DNA of 19,678 nucleotides from CAZJOD01 sp964547525 (GCA_964547525.1 CAZJOD010000061.1:1-19678), one strand, 5' to 3'. Positions 7,278-15,507 are shown, counted from the first letter of the stretch. Made by a program: numbers and translations. Notes: generated by a model not told the origin, from the sequence alone.

Positions 7278-8795
7278 TTATAGCTTCTTCATAATATCTT
7301 TATTGGCTTCATAAAGTTTTTTATATAGTTCGAAGCCTTCCATATATATCTCTGTGTTTTTTAAATCGGGTTCATGCTCTCTTACGGTACCTATCACCGA
7401 TTTAGCTGCTTCCTCACAATCGTTATATAGACCGATTCCTGTTCCCGCAAGCAAAGCGGCTCCTAAACACGAAGCGGTCTCGGATTTTATAATTTTTATA
7501 TTTTTACACAACATATCCGATACCATCTGCATCCATAATTTACTAACCGAACCGCCACCTCCGGCAAAAATAGTTTGCACTTCACCGCCGGCTTCTTCTA
7601 TACAAAGGTAATTATGATATATGGAATAGGCACATCCTTCAAGGATAGCCCGGATAACATGAGCCTTTGATTTACTATAATCCAGACCTATGAGCACTCC
7701 TTTGGCTTTATCATCCCAAACAGGTGATCTTTCACCGGATAGATACGGCAGATATATTAATCCTTCCGAACCAACCGGTATTTTTTCCGCTTCCACATCC
7801 ATCATTGCATATACACTTTTTCCTGCCTTTTCACCTTTAATCGATTCTTCGTATCCGAAGTTCTCTCCAAACCATTTAAATGATCCGGAAAATGCTGAAG
7901 TTCCTCCTTGTAAAATCCAGGTTCCGGGAACCACATGAGCACTTAAAATAAGCTTTTTATGTTTAACAGGTTTATCCATACATGCGCTCAATACTGCAGA
8001 CGAACCCGCTTGAAAATGTGTTTGTCCTTTTTTATAAACACCACACCCCAAAGCGGCACATGCGGCATCAAGACCGCCCGCCACCACCGGTATCCCGGGC
8101 AATAACCCCGTTAATTCAGCAGCTTTTTTAGATAAAACCCCTACAATTTCACAGCTGTCGGTAATATCAGGAAATTTATCTCTATCAAGCTCCATTGACA
8201 TACATACTTTATCATCATAACATAAGTCATTTATATTAAAAATGTGAAGGCCGTTTCCTTGGCTTTTATCCATACCCAAAAATCCGGTCAATTTATATGC
8301 TATGTAACCGTTGCTTTGTAAAAACTTATATGTTCTTTTATATACATCTTTCATGTTTTCACGATACCATATAACTTTAGGTATTGTGTAACCGGGCCTA
8401 AACGGGTTACCGGTTAATCTGAAAAGATTATCTTCGCCTAATAATTCAATGTAATTATCAATAAAAGAATTTTCCCTGGTATCCATCCATATGGGAGTAT
8501 TACATAATACCTTACCCTCGAAGTCTAGAGCTACCGCTGCCCAGCTTTGACCGGTAATTCCTATGGAAACTATATTTTTTGAGAGTTTACCTAATGCTAA
8601 CACACATTTTTTTACCGAATAGCATACTGCGTGCCACCAATCTTCAGGATTTTGTTCTACATGCCTTGCTTTAGGAAAATATAAAGAATAAGCGGCATCA
8701 GACATAGTAATAACATTACCTTTTATGTCAAATACCGCTGTTTTACATGCGGATGTACCAATATCGATACCTAATAATAATTCACCGTCAGACAT
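7278..8795 (-). CDS. FGGY-family carbohydrate kinase, xylulokinase-like
   Basis: The product (505 aa) is an ATP-dependent sugar kinase of the FGGY family. The ATP phosphate loop GIDIGTSACKTAVFD is at 9-23, WMDTR at 103-107, the catalytic Asp is in GGLDAAC (Asp243), AGSSAVLS lies near 263-270, and the signature LPYLSGERSPVWD is around 350. These patterns fit xylulokinase-like members best, but several such proteins act on other sugars, and no xylose isomerase or sugar transporter gene is adjacent, so the substrate is open. The ATG at 8795 is preceded by AAGGAA overlapping the end of the VanW gene, whose stop is 10 bases upstream. The two are therefore probably one transcript, an unexplained pairing. 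Confidence 0.9.
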   Translation of the reverse strand: MSDGELLLGIDIGTSACKTAVFDIKGNVITMSDAAYSLYFPKARHVEQNPEDWWHAVCYSVKKCVLALGKLSKNIVSIGITGQSWAAVALDFEGKVLCNTPIWMDTRENSFIDNYIELLGEDNLFRLTGNPFRPGYTIPKVIWYRENMKDVYKRTYKFLQSNGYIAYKLTGFLGMDKSQGNGLHIFNINDLCYDDKVCMSMELDRDKFPDITDSCEIVGVLSKKAAELTGLLPGIPVVAGGLDAACAALGCGVYKKGQTHFQAGSSAVLSACMDKPVKHKKLILSAHVVPGTWILQGGTSAFSGSFKWFGENFGYEESIKGEKAGKSVYAMMDVEAEKIPVGSEGLIYLPYLSGERSPVWDDKAKGVLIGLDYSKSKAHVIRAILEGCAYSIYHNYLCIEEAGGEVQTIFAGGGGSVSKLWMQMVSDMLCKNIKIIKSETASCLGAALLAGTGIGLYNDCEEAAKSVIGTVREHEPDLKNTEIYMEGFELYKKLYEANKDIMKKL

Positions 8796-8805
8796 ACTAT
8801 ATTCC

Positions 8806-10410
8806 TTATTCTGTACCCACTAGAACTATTTTATCTCTTTTTGAATACCAGCTCTTACCCAGTTCTTCTCTTACAACATCATCTCCGGTTTTAAATACGC
8901 GGTAAGCTGTAACATAATATCCGGTCATTCCCTCTTGCTTAACTGATTTTTGACCCGGGGCCAGGGTTGTAACCTTCTGCTCGATTGTGTTAAATGGATA
9001 CTCCTGTATTACTTTAGTTTCAACTGCAATATTTCTACCCGGATGTTCATCAGTACCTATAAAATTGATCTCCACAGAATTATCTTTAATATCGCAAACA
9101 ATTTTTATAGGCCAATCGGTATTATTCTTAAATCTAAAGTCGATTGATCCGAATGACACAGTTGCATCCGTTCCCAACTCTACATAACTTACGGTAAACT
9201 GGTGATTTACTCTTTCCACTATTTCCAATCCGGAATATAAAGCGATGTTATATAACAAAGAAGATATCTGACAAATACCTCCACCTATACCTTCTACAAT
9301 CTGTCCGCTTGTGTATATGTTTGCGGTTTGATAACCTCTTGCAGCCGATCTTTCACCAACCACTTGATTGAACGAAAATATTTCCCCCGGTGCTAAAACT
9401 TTTCCGTTTACAGCTTGTGAAGCCAGTTTAATGTTGATCCCTCTGTTAATAGTGTTTTTATCATAAGTTGAAAATGTCGTTGTCCTGACCGCCAATGAAT
9501 CTTTAAACAAATTTTCTTCAATATCTCTTACTTTAAAATCCGGAATAACTGTTTGTATTGTTAAAGGAATTATTAAGTTTTCTTTTATCATCATGTCAGC
9601 GGCGGATTTCTCCAAAACAGTTTTATCTATGGTTCTTCCATTTTTCTCAGGTATTATTTCCACTTGATTATTTTCAACTCTAAAGCTTGCAGGTTCTTCT
9701 TTTTGATAAATTTTTTCAAAAATTTCATTTATATCTATATTTCTTCTGGGATAGACCGAAATTTCAGCATTATATTCAGCGCTTTCAAGCTTCTCCAAAG
9801 AACCGTATATTTGATTTGCCAAAACCGTACGATTTAATTCCTTGCCATCCGTTCCGGATTTTAAAATCAATTTATCATTATTTATTTCATAAGAATTATC
9901 CACCCTCTCAACATAGATATCGTCATATATCTGTGTTATGAGCCGTTCAACTAAAATATCGTCGTAGGTAACTTCCGTATAATATTTTTTAGGATGAAGA
10001 TAAGTGGATATTATTTCAAAAACCCGATCCTTTGTATCTCCGGTTCTCCCTGTGTTCCAAACTTTATCAACTGTTTCATCAATATTTACATTAATTCCAA
10101 TATCGGTATATTTTATTTCTTTTTGTTTTTCATTGTATCTTACTAAAATAAACTTTTCTTCTAATACTTTTTTTTCATTATCAATTAATATTTGCCTTAA
10201 TTCTTCTTTAGTCATTCCACCTACATTTATATTGTTAACATAGATACCTTTGTATATGGTTTCTATGTCCAAAAGATCACTAAAAAGCACAACAGTATAT
10301 GATGATAAACCCAATAGTGCGAAAATCAATATAATAATAATTACATTTAATGAGGATACTCCCCTTTTATTAAAAAACAAATTATACAAAATCAACAAGC
10401 AACACTCCAT
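8806..10410 (-). CDS. Membrane-anchored VanW-family protein with G5-like C-terminus
   Basis: The product (534 aa from the ATG at 10410) has one N-terminal membrane anchor (about 22-43). An extracytoplasmic region of peptidoglycan-binding-4-like segments (IYVNNINVGGMTKEEL) comes next. The VanW domain follows at about 323-440, recognised by APGEIFSFNQVVG, GGGICQISS and the FRFKNNTDWP segment. A C-terminal G5-like domain ends the protein. This is the YoaR-type architecture common in spore-forming Firmicutes; it is surface-exposed, probably wall-associated, and its biochemical role is unknown. It does not by itself indicate vancomycin resistance. The start is uncertain. There is no ribosome binding site before 10410. 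A TTG at 10398 would have GGAG upstream, and an in-frame TTG exists at 10446. The sugar kinase follows in the same unit. Confidence 0.9.
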   Translation of the reverse strand: MECCLLILYNLFFNKRGVSSLNVIIIILIFALLGLSSYTVVLFSDLLDIETIYKGIYVNNINVGGMTKEELRQILIDNEKKVLEEKFILVRYNEKQKEIKYTDIGINVNIDETVDKVWNTGRTGDTKDRVFEIISTYLHPKKYYTEVTYDDILVERLITQIYDDIYVERVDNSYEINNDKLILKSGTDGKELNRTVLANQIYGSLEKLESAEYNAEISVYPRRNIDINEIFEKIYQKEEPASFRVENNQVEIIPEKNGRTIDKTVLEKSAADMMIKENLIIPLTIQTVIPDFKVRDIEENLFKDSLAVRTTTFSTYDKNTINRGINIKLASQAVNGKVLAPGEIFSFNQVVGERSAARGYQTANIYTSGQIVEGIGGGICQISSLLYNIALYSGLEIVERVNHQFTVSYVELGTDATVSFGSIDFRFKNNTDWPIKIVCDIKDNSVEINFIGTDEHPGRNIAVETKVIQEYPFNTIEQKVTTLAPGQKSVKQEGMTGYYVTAYRVFKTGDDVVREELGKSWYSKRDKIVLVGTE

Positions 10411-10706
10411 TTTTTTTATTTTATATATATTATCGCAAGTTAGCAATGAAAAAACAACACAAAGATAACATTATTATATGGTTAGTTTGGTACTTATAAA
10501 ATTTTTAAAAACAATATAAGCCATTTAAATTAACAAATAAACACCGTAATAAATCCTATGTATCTTGTCTTAGTCATGTCATACATGTGTGTTTCATTAT
10601 AACATAATTATAAATTTTAAACCATACATAAATTATGTTAGTCGGGAATATTTCGAATAGTACGTCATATCTTAATGTATATGGTATATTATGGGAGGTG
10701 CTATTT
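10411..10706. other. Divergent intergenic region between VanW gene and yaaL-like gene
   Basis: AT-rich region of about 295 bases. It holds a perfect 10-bp inverted repeat, TAACATAATT (10600-10609) with AATTATGTTA (10631-10640), 21-base loop, and a possible mother-cell sporulation promoter (10648-10674). No small gene with a ribosome binding site was seen. Confidence 0.5.
10648..10674 (+). promoter_or_regulatory. Possible sigma E/K-type promoter for the yaaL-bofA unit
   Basis: CATATCTTA (10666-10674) fits the CATANNNTA -10 pattern of mother-cell sigma factors. ATA (10648-10650) lies 15 bases upstream, one less than the usual spacing. Expression in the mother cell would suit a bofA gene. Weak evidence in an AT-rich region. 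Confidence 0.35.
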
Positions 10707-11087
10707 ATGTACATATCGTGGTTAAAAAAGAAAACAATTTCTATTTCGTTAAAGCATTTTTTTAAGAAAAAAAGTTGTGAAAAAAAACCGGAAAGTTTGC
10801 CAAAAGATACATCGGAATATATGCAAGATATAGAATTGATGGAAGCTATAAACCAAGCTAAATTAGAATTGGATATAGCAAATGAAAAATTTGAATATGC
10901 GACGACACCGGAAATCATTGACAGCCACATATATAAATTAAAGGGTTGTACCGAATACTATCAGTATTTGATAAAACTTGCAAAGCAAAGAGGAATCATG
11001 GGCAGTATAACGCCGCAATCTATAAAAGAAAAAAATAAAAAAAAGGGGGGACAAAAGGATCAGGTATTAGGACATCTGCTGATCTGA
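10707..11087 (+). CDS. yaaL: DUF2508 (YaaL-like) protein
   Basis: The product (126 aa) carries the DUF2508 helical core at about residues 41-95: DIELMEAINQAKLELDIANE, a FEYATTPEIIDSHIYKL segment and YYQYLIKLAK. Its role is not known. In B. subtilis yaaL lies directly upstream of bofA after recR, and the same yaaL-bofA order is kept here, which supports both calls. The N-terminal 35 residues are basic and the C-terminus is a lysine-rich tail, both outside the core. The start at 10707 has GGGAGGTG upstream; an in-frame ATG 24 codons earlier lacks such a site. recR is not present immediately upstream; the neighbour is the divergent VanW gene. Confidence 0.83.
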   Translation: MYISWLKKKTISISLKHFFKKKSCEKKPESLPKDTSEYMQDIELMEAINQAKLELDIANEKFEYATTPEIIDSHIYKLKGCTEYYQYLIKLAKQRGIMGSITPQSIKEKNKKKGGQKDQVLGHLLI

Positions 11088-11091
11088 TTAT

Positions 11092-11277
11092 ATGAAAATT
11101 ATAGCTAAATTTATTCTAAATATTTTATTGGGAGCCGGTTTTCTTTTTTTTACAAACAGAATTTTTACAGGTATCGGTTTTTCTATTCCTTTTAACGTTT
11201 ACACGGTTTTTTGTACCGGTATCTTAGGAATTCCCGGTATTATCTTACTAATTTCAATAAAATACATTCTTATGTGA
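11092..11277 (+). CDS. bofA: Short BofA-family protein (pro-sigma-K processing inhibitor homologue)
   Basis: The product (61 aa) has two hydrophobic helices and the BofA C-terminal pattern: G-x-G-F-S-I-P-F-N followed by TGILGIPGIILLISIKY. In B. subtilis BofA sits in the outer forespore membrane with SpoIVFA and holds the SpoIVFB protease inactive until the forespore signals. This copy is shorter than B. subtilis BofA (about 87 aa) and appears to lack the first membrane segment. An in-frame stop at 11080-11082 rules out an upstream extension in this frame. It begins four bases after the yaaL-like stop without a clear ribosome binding site, suggesting translational coupling. A strong terminator follows. 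The alternative, an unrelated small membrane protein, is made unlikely by the gene order. Confidence 0.83.
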   Translation: MKIIAKFILNILLGAGFLFFTNRIFTGIGFSIPFNVYTVFCTGILGIPGIILLISIKYILM

Positions 11278-11307
11278 AACAGATTAAATATTCACCTTGA
11301 ACACTTT

Positions 11308-11336
11308 GTTTCTGAAAAAATATAATTTTTAGAAAC
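11308..11336 (+). other. Hairpin GTTTCT..AGAAAC downstream of bofA
   Basis: GTTTCT-G-AAAAA (11308-11319) pairs with TTTTT-AGAAAC (11326-11336) with one unpaired G. It precedes the main terminator and lacks a T-run. It may be part of the 3' end structure or a protein site. Confidence 0.4.
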
Positions 11337-11346
11337 ATGTATATAT

Positions 11347-11381
11347 AAATACCCCTTGATATAAATTAAGGGGTATTTTTT
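11347..11381 (+). terminator. Intrinsic terminator of the yaaL-bofA unit
   Basis: Perfect 11-bp stem: AAATACCCCTT (11347-11357) with AAGGGGTATTT (11368-11378), 10-base loop, followed by Ts. Clear factor-independent terminator. Confidence 0.92.
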
Positions 11382-11405
11382 AGTAACATTTGCAACACAT
11401 ATGAG

Positions 11406-11434
11406 TTGACACAACAATGTTTTTTTCTTATATT
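11406..11434 (+). promoter_or_regulatory. Strong sigma-A promoter P1 upstream of pyruvate:ferredoxin oxidoreductase
   Basis: Consensus TTGACA (11406-11411), a 17-base spacer and TATATT (11429-11434). A start near 11441 would give a leader of about 245 bases before the ATG at 11686. No T-box or other riboswitch was recognised in that leader. Confidence 0.72.
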
Positions 11435-11485
11435 GATATGCATTACGTTATCTGCCATATACATGATAGCCTTACAGTGTCTTTT

Positions 11486-11521
11486 TTGATAATAATACGA
11501 TATCTTGTATACATTATACAA
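11486..11521 (+). promoter_or_regulatory. Possible promoter P2 overlapped by operator-like palindrome
   Basis: TTGATA (11486-11491), 16-base spacer, TATACA (11508-11513) make a plausible second promoter. Its -10 box lies inside the perfect palindrome TTGTATACATTATACAA (7+3+7, 11505-11521), the form of a dimeric repressor site. The regulator is not identifiable; the palindrome differs from the usual Rex site (TTGTTAA-N4-TTAACAA). A second AT-only palindrome, TTATTATATATAATAA, is at 11562-11577. Confidence 0.45.
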
Positions 11522-11685
11522 ATATTTTTCGTCCGAGTCTTTTAAAAACAAACACTTTATGTTATTATATATAATAATGTTAAAATACATGCAAACAATG
11601 CTATTAAGATATGTTATGCAGGTTATATACATAATGGCATATACTTATTGAACATTACACTATATTAAAAAGGAGAGAAAAATAT

Positions 11686-14600
11686 ATGGGCAAAAATATG
11701 CAGACTATGGATGGGAATACCGCTGCCGCACACGTGGCATATGCATTTACCGAAGTTGCGGGAATTTACCCCATCACACCTTCTTCACCTATGGCGGAAA
11801 ACGTTGATGAATGGGCGGCAAAAGGTCTGAAAAACGTATTCGGACAACCGGTCAAAGTAGTTGAAATGCAATCTGAAGCCGGAGCTGCCGGCGTTGTTCA
11901 CGGAGCTTTACAATCCGGTGCACTGACAACCACCTTTACAGCATCGCAAGGATTACTGTTGATGATACCAAATATGTACAAAATAGCCGGAGAATTGCTA
12001 CCGGGAGTATTCCATGTTAGCGCTCGCGCTTTAGCTACCCATGCTTTGTCTATATTCGGTGACCATTCCGATGTAATGGCATGCCGTCAAACAGGATTTG
12101 CACTTTTAGCGTCAGGCGGAATACAAGAAATAATGGATTTAGCAGGCGTTGCCCATCTTAGTGCTATTAAGGGGCGCGTACCGTTTCTACATTATTTTGA
12201 CGGATTTCGTTCATCACATGAAGTACAAAAAATAGAAGTTTTAAATTATGAAGACTTAAAGGGATTGTTAGATTTCAATGCGGTGAAAGAATTCCGTAAA
12301 CGTGCATTAAATCCGGAACACCCTGTTTTAAGAGGTACCGCACAAAATCCTGATATTTTCTTCCAAGCAAGAGAGTCTTCAAACACATATTATGAAAAAA
12401 TACCTGAGGTTGTTGAAGAATATATGAATAAAGTCAGCGAGCTGACAGGTAGAAAATACGGTTTGTTTAACTATTACGGCGCACCCGATGCCGAAAACAT
12501 TATTATAGCTATGGGCTCGGTTACCGATACAATAGATGAAACTGTAGATTACCTCGTATCCAAAGGAGAAAAAGTAGGTGTTTTAAAAGTTCACCTTTAC
12601 AGACCTTTTTCAATCAAACATTTTTTGAATGAAATGCCTGCAACAGTTAAAAAGATAGCTGTTTTAGACAGAACAAAAGAACCCGGTTCTGTAGGTGAAC
12701 CTTTATATCTTGATGTTTGCGCAGTTTATAAAGGTGATGCAAACGCTCCTTTAATCGTAGGCGGAAGATACGGTTTAGGTTCAAAAGACACTACCCCTGA
12801 ACAAATTGTTGCTGTTTATACAAATTTAAAACAAGATAAACCTAAGAGTAATTTCACTATCGGTATAGTTGATGACGTTACATATACTTCTTTACCTATC
12901 GGGGAAGAAATAGATACAACACCTCAAGGAACAGTAAGCTGTAAATTTTGGGGGCTTGGCGGTGACGGTACGGTGGGAGCTAACAAAAACTCTATAAAAA
13001 TAATTGGTGATCATACCGATATGTATGCACAAGCATATTTTTCATATGATTCCAAAAAATCAGGCGGTATTACCGTTTCTCACTTAAGGTTCGGTAAAAA
13101 ACCTATAAAATCAACATACTTAATTAAGAAAGCCGATTTTTTAGCCTGTCATAACCCATCATATGTTAATAAATACGATATGGTTACCGATATTAAAAAA
13201 GGTGGAACTTTCCTTTTGAATTGTAGCTGGAACGCCGAAGAGCTTGAAGCAAATCTGCCTGCTAAAATGAAACGTTACATAGCTAAAAACAATATTCAAT
13301 TTTATACTATAGATGGTGTTAAGATAGCATATGATATAGGATTAGGACAAAGAACCAATATGGTTATGATGTCCGCTTTCTTTAAACTTGCAAATATTAT
13401 ACCCATAGAAGACGCTGTTAGTTACATGGAAAAAGCAATTGTTAAATCATACAGCAAATTTGGAGACAAAGTATTGTCCATGAATAAAGAAGCTGTACAA
13501 AAAGGTATCAGCATGCTCCATAAAATTGAAGTGCCTGCATCTTGGGCGGATACACAGGATGCTGCATCAGATAACAAAAAAGAAATATCTCCGTTTATGA
13601 CCGATTTCATTGATGTTATTAATGCACAAAATGGAGATTCTCTACCTGTTAGCGCATTTATAGGAATTGAAGACGGTACCTTCCCTCAAGCTTTGAGTAA
13701 ATATGAAAAAAGAGGTATCGCCGTTAACGTACCGGAGTGGATACCTGAAAACTGTATCCAATGTAATCAATGTTCATACGTTTGCCCTCATGCGGCTATT
13801 CGACCTTTCCTATTGAATAAAGAAGAAGATTCCTCAAAACCGGAAACGTTTATAACAAAAAAAGCTACCGGAAAAGGATTTGAGAACTATACATTCAGAA
13901 TTCAAGTGTCACTTTTGGATTGTGCCGGCTGCGGTAACTGTGTGGATGTATGTCCTTCAAAACAAAAATCCTTAGTAATGAAAGAAATAGAAATCCAATC
14001 CGCTCAAGAAGCAAACTGGGATTATGCCATGAGCTTAAGTGAAAAAGAAAATCCTGCTAACAAAACCACTGTTAAAGGTTCCCAGTTCGAAATGCCTTAT
14101 TTGGAATTTAGCGGTGCATGTGCAGGTTGCGGCGAAACTCCATATCTTAAATTGGTCACTCAATTATTCGGAGACAGAATGATGATAGCCAATGCTACGG
14201 GATGTTCGTCTATTTGGGGTGGTAGTGCTCCTTCCACACCATTTGCAATAGATAAAGACGGAAAAGGACCGGCTTGGGCAAATTCATTATTTGAAGACAA
14301 TGCCGAATATGGATTAGGAATGTACTTAGGTGTAAAACAAATTCAAGATCGCATACAAGAGCTTTGTAAATCATTAATAGAAAAAGATGTTTCTGAAAAT
14401 GTAAAAGAGGTCTGCAACAACTGGATAGATTCTCGTTATGACGGTGATGCATCGATTAAAGCGTCAACCCAATTGAAAAATGCATTAGAGACTATCAATA
14501 CCCAAGATTCGGATATAAATGCTATAGTTGATGAATTAAAAGAAAAGAAAGATTTCATGATTAAACGTTCACAATGGATCGTGGGAGGAGACGGATGGGC

Positions 14601-15210
14601 ATATGACATCGGATACGGCGGACTTGATCATGTTCTTGCAACTGGTGAAGACGTAAATATTCTGGTATTCGATACCGAAGTTTATTCAAATACCGGAGGT
14701 CAATCTTCAAAAGCGACACCTACAGGATCGGTTGCACAGTTTGCGTCCGCAGGTAAACCTATTAAGAAAAAGGATCTTGGTAAAATGGCTATGTCATATG
14801 AATATGTATATGTTGCTCAGGTTGCTATGGGTGCTAACCAGAATCAATTGATCAAAGCTATAAGTGAAGCCGAAAGTTATAAAGGACCTTCTTTAATAAT
14901 TGCATATGCACCATGTATTAATCATGGTATTAAAGGCGGAATGTGCTGCACACAGACCGAAGAAAAGAAAGCTGTTGAAGCAGGTTACTGGCATTTATAC
15001 AGATATAATCCCGAATTGAAAAAACAAAGCAAAAATCCTTTCGTATTGGATTCAAAAGAACCTAAAGCGAGTTATCAAGACTTCATAATGGGAGAAGCCA
15101 GATACTCACAATTGCTTAAGTCTTTCCCGGATAGAGCGGCAGAGTTGTTCAAACAATCTGAAATTGACGCAAAAGAAAGATACGAAGCATATAAAAAGAT
15201 GGCTGAATAA
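11686..15210 (+). CDS. nifJ: Pyruvate:ferredoxin (flavodoxin) oxidoreductase, single-chain
   Basis: The product (1174 aa) has the normal length of the homodimeric clostridial enzyme, which converts pyruvate, CoA and oxidised ferredoxin to acetyl-CoA, CO2 and reduced ferredoxin in the cytoplasm. The N-terminal domain has the YPITPSSPMAE motif. The ferredoxin domain has two complete 4Fe-4S sets: Cys690/693/696/700 and Cys746/749/752/756. The third cluster uses Cys812, Cys815, Cys840 and a late Cys in the GGMCC segment. The thiamine-diphosphate site includes GDGWAYDIGYGG and a downstream NTGGQSSKATP segment. GGAGAG precedes the ATG. The gene is monocistronic, with a long leader carrying two promoter candidates and followed by repeat E2. 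Confidence 0.97.
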   Translation: MGKNMQTMDGNTAAAHVAYAFTEVAGIYPITPSSPMAENVDEWAAKGLKNVFGQPVKVVEMQSEAGAAGVVHGALQSGALTTTFTASQGLLLMIPNMYKIAGELLPGVFHVSARALATHALSIFGDHSDVMACRQTGFALLASGGIQEIMDLAGVAHLSAIKGRVPFLHYFDGFRSSHEVQKIEVLNYEDLKGLLDFNAVKEFRKRALNPEHPVLRGTAQNPDIFFQARESSNTYYEKIPEVVEEYMNKVSELTGRKYGLFNYYGAPDAENIIIAMGSVTDTIDETVDYLVSKGEKVGVLKVHLYRPFSIKHFLNEMPATVKKIAVLDRTKEPGSVGEPLYLDVCAVYKGDANAPLIVGGRYGLGSKDTTPEQIVAVYTNLKQDKPKSNFTIGIVDDVTYTSLPIGEEIDTTPQGTVSCKFWGLGGDGTVGANKNSIKIIGDHTDMYAQAYFSYDSKKSGGITVSHLRFGKKPIKSTYLIKKADFLACHNPSYVNKYDMVTDIKKGGTFLLNCSWNAEELEANLPAKMKRYIAKNNIQFYTIDGVKIAYDIGLGQRTNMVMMSAFFKLANIIPIEDAVSYMEKAIVKSYSKFGDKVLSMNKEAVQKGISMLHKIEVPASWADTQDAASDNKKEISPFMTDFIDVINAQNGDSLPVSAFIGIEDGTFPQALSKYEKRGIAVNVPEWIPENCIQCNQCSYVCPHAAIRPFLLNKEEDSSKPETFITKKATGKGFENYTFRIQVSLLDCAGCGNCVDVCPSKQKSLVMKEIEIQSAQEANWDYAMSLSEKENPANKTTVKGSQFEMPYLEFSGACAGCGETPYLKLVTQLFGDRMMIANATGCSSIWGGSAPSTPFAIDKDGKGPAWANSLFEDNAEYGLGMYLGVKQIQDRIQELCKSLIEKDVSENVKEVCNNWIDSRYDGDASIKASTQLKNALETINTQDSDINAIVDELKEKKDFMIKRSQWIVGGDGWAYDIGYGGLDHVLATGEDVNILVFDTEVYSNTGGQSSKATPTGSVAQFASAGKPIKKKDLGKMAMSYEYVYVAQVAMGANQNQLIKAISEAESYKGPSLIIAYAPCINHGIKGGMCCTQTEEKKAVEAGYWHLYRYNPELKKQSKNPFVLDSKEPKASYQDFIMGEARYSQLLKSFPDRAAELFKQSEIDAKERYEAYKKMAE

Positions 15211-15221
15211 GCCTTATAGGG

Positions 15222-15288
15222 TACATTTTTAAAACGAAATTTTATAATGTATACCGGTCAGGGGACGCTCGATGCGGCCGCGGGGCTA
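15222..15288 (+). repeat. Structured repeat E2, second copy of the GC-core family
   Basis: It begins 12 bases after the oxidoreductase stop. TACATT (15222-15227) pairs with AATGTA (15246-15251), then comes the GC-rich core. Bases 15246-15288 match E1 at 35 of 43 positions without gaps, including GGACGCTCGATGCGGCC. It contains GCGGCCGC, a rare 8-mer in DNA this AT-rich. The long stem of E1 is only partly kept here (mismatches at three positions without compensating changes), so the primary sequence is better conserved than the pairing. Confidence 0.7.
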
Positions 15289-15339
15289 TTTAATAATTAA
15301 ATAAGATACACTTTTATAACATTAAAATTATTAAATAGC
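15285..15339 (+). repeat. 14-bp perfect inverted repeat abutting E2
   Basis: GCTATTTAATAATT (15285-15298) is exactly complementary to AATTATTAAATAGC (15326-15339), with a 27-base loop. E1 has an AT palindrome in the equivalent place, so it is probably part of the same element design. Confidence 0.65.
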
Positions 15340-15368
15340 TATTCGATCTAATCTTAGATGACATGTAT

Positions 15369-15398
15369 AAAACCGGGGAACGATACTCCCCGGTTTTT
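15369..15398 (+). terminator. Intrinsic terminator for the pyruvate:ferredoxin oxidoreductase transcript
   Basis: Perfect 11-bp stem, AAAACCGGGGA (15369-15379) with TCCCCGGTTTT (15387-15397), 7-base loop, followed by a T. The GC-rich stem and T-run on both sides suggest it can work in either direction. Confidence 0.9.
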
Positions 15399-15432
15399 AT
15401 TTGTAAAGCCGAAACCGGAGCAAATATTAAAC

Positions 15433-15460
15433 ATAATCGCTTTTATCCTCTCATATACTA
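15433..15460 (+). promoter_or_regulatory. Mother-cell sporulation promoter (sigma E/K type) for the CotS-like gene
   Basis: ATA (15433-15435), 16-base spacer, CATATACTA (15452-15460) matches the mother-cell pattern ATA-N16-CATANNNTA exactly. The predicted start near 15467 leaves a leader of about 40 bases. The downstream coat-protein-like gene makes this a coherent assignment. Confidence 0.68.
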
Positions 15461-15507
15461 GAATAGTTTATACTACTACAATTATACGAACGGAGGGATA
15501 TGACGAA

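Noticed and set aside
8806..10410. Vancomycin resistance determinant, suggested by the VanW name
   Set aside because: VanW-domain proteins with G5-type ends are common surface proteins in sporeformers; no van ligase, dehydrogenase or dipeptidase genes are present.
11366..11632. Minus-strand open frame of 88 codons upstream of the pyruvate:ferredoxin oxidoreductase gene
   Set aside because: It has no ribosome binding site, runs through the bofA terminator and the promoter region, and its product has no recognisable pattern.
15358..15507. Longer N-terminus for the CotS-like protein from ATG 15358
   Set aside because: It would read through the terminator hairpin and the sporulation promoter, and has no ribosome binding site.
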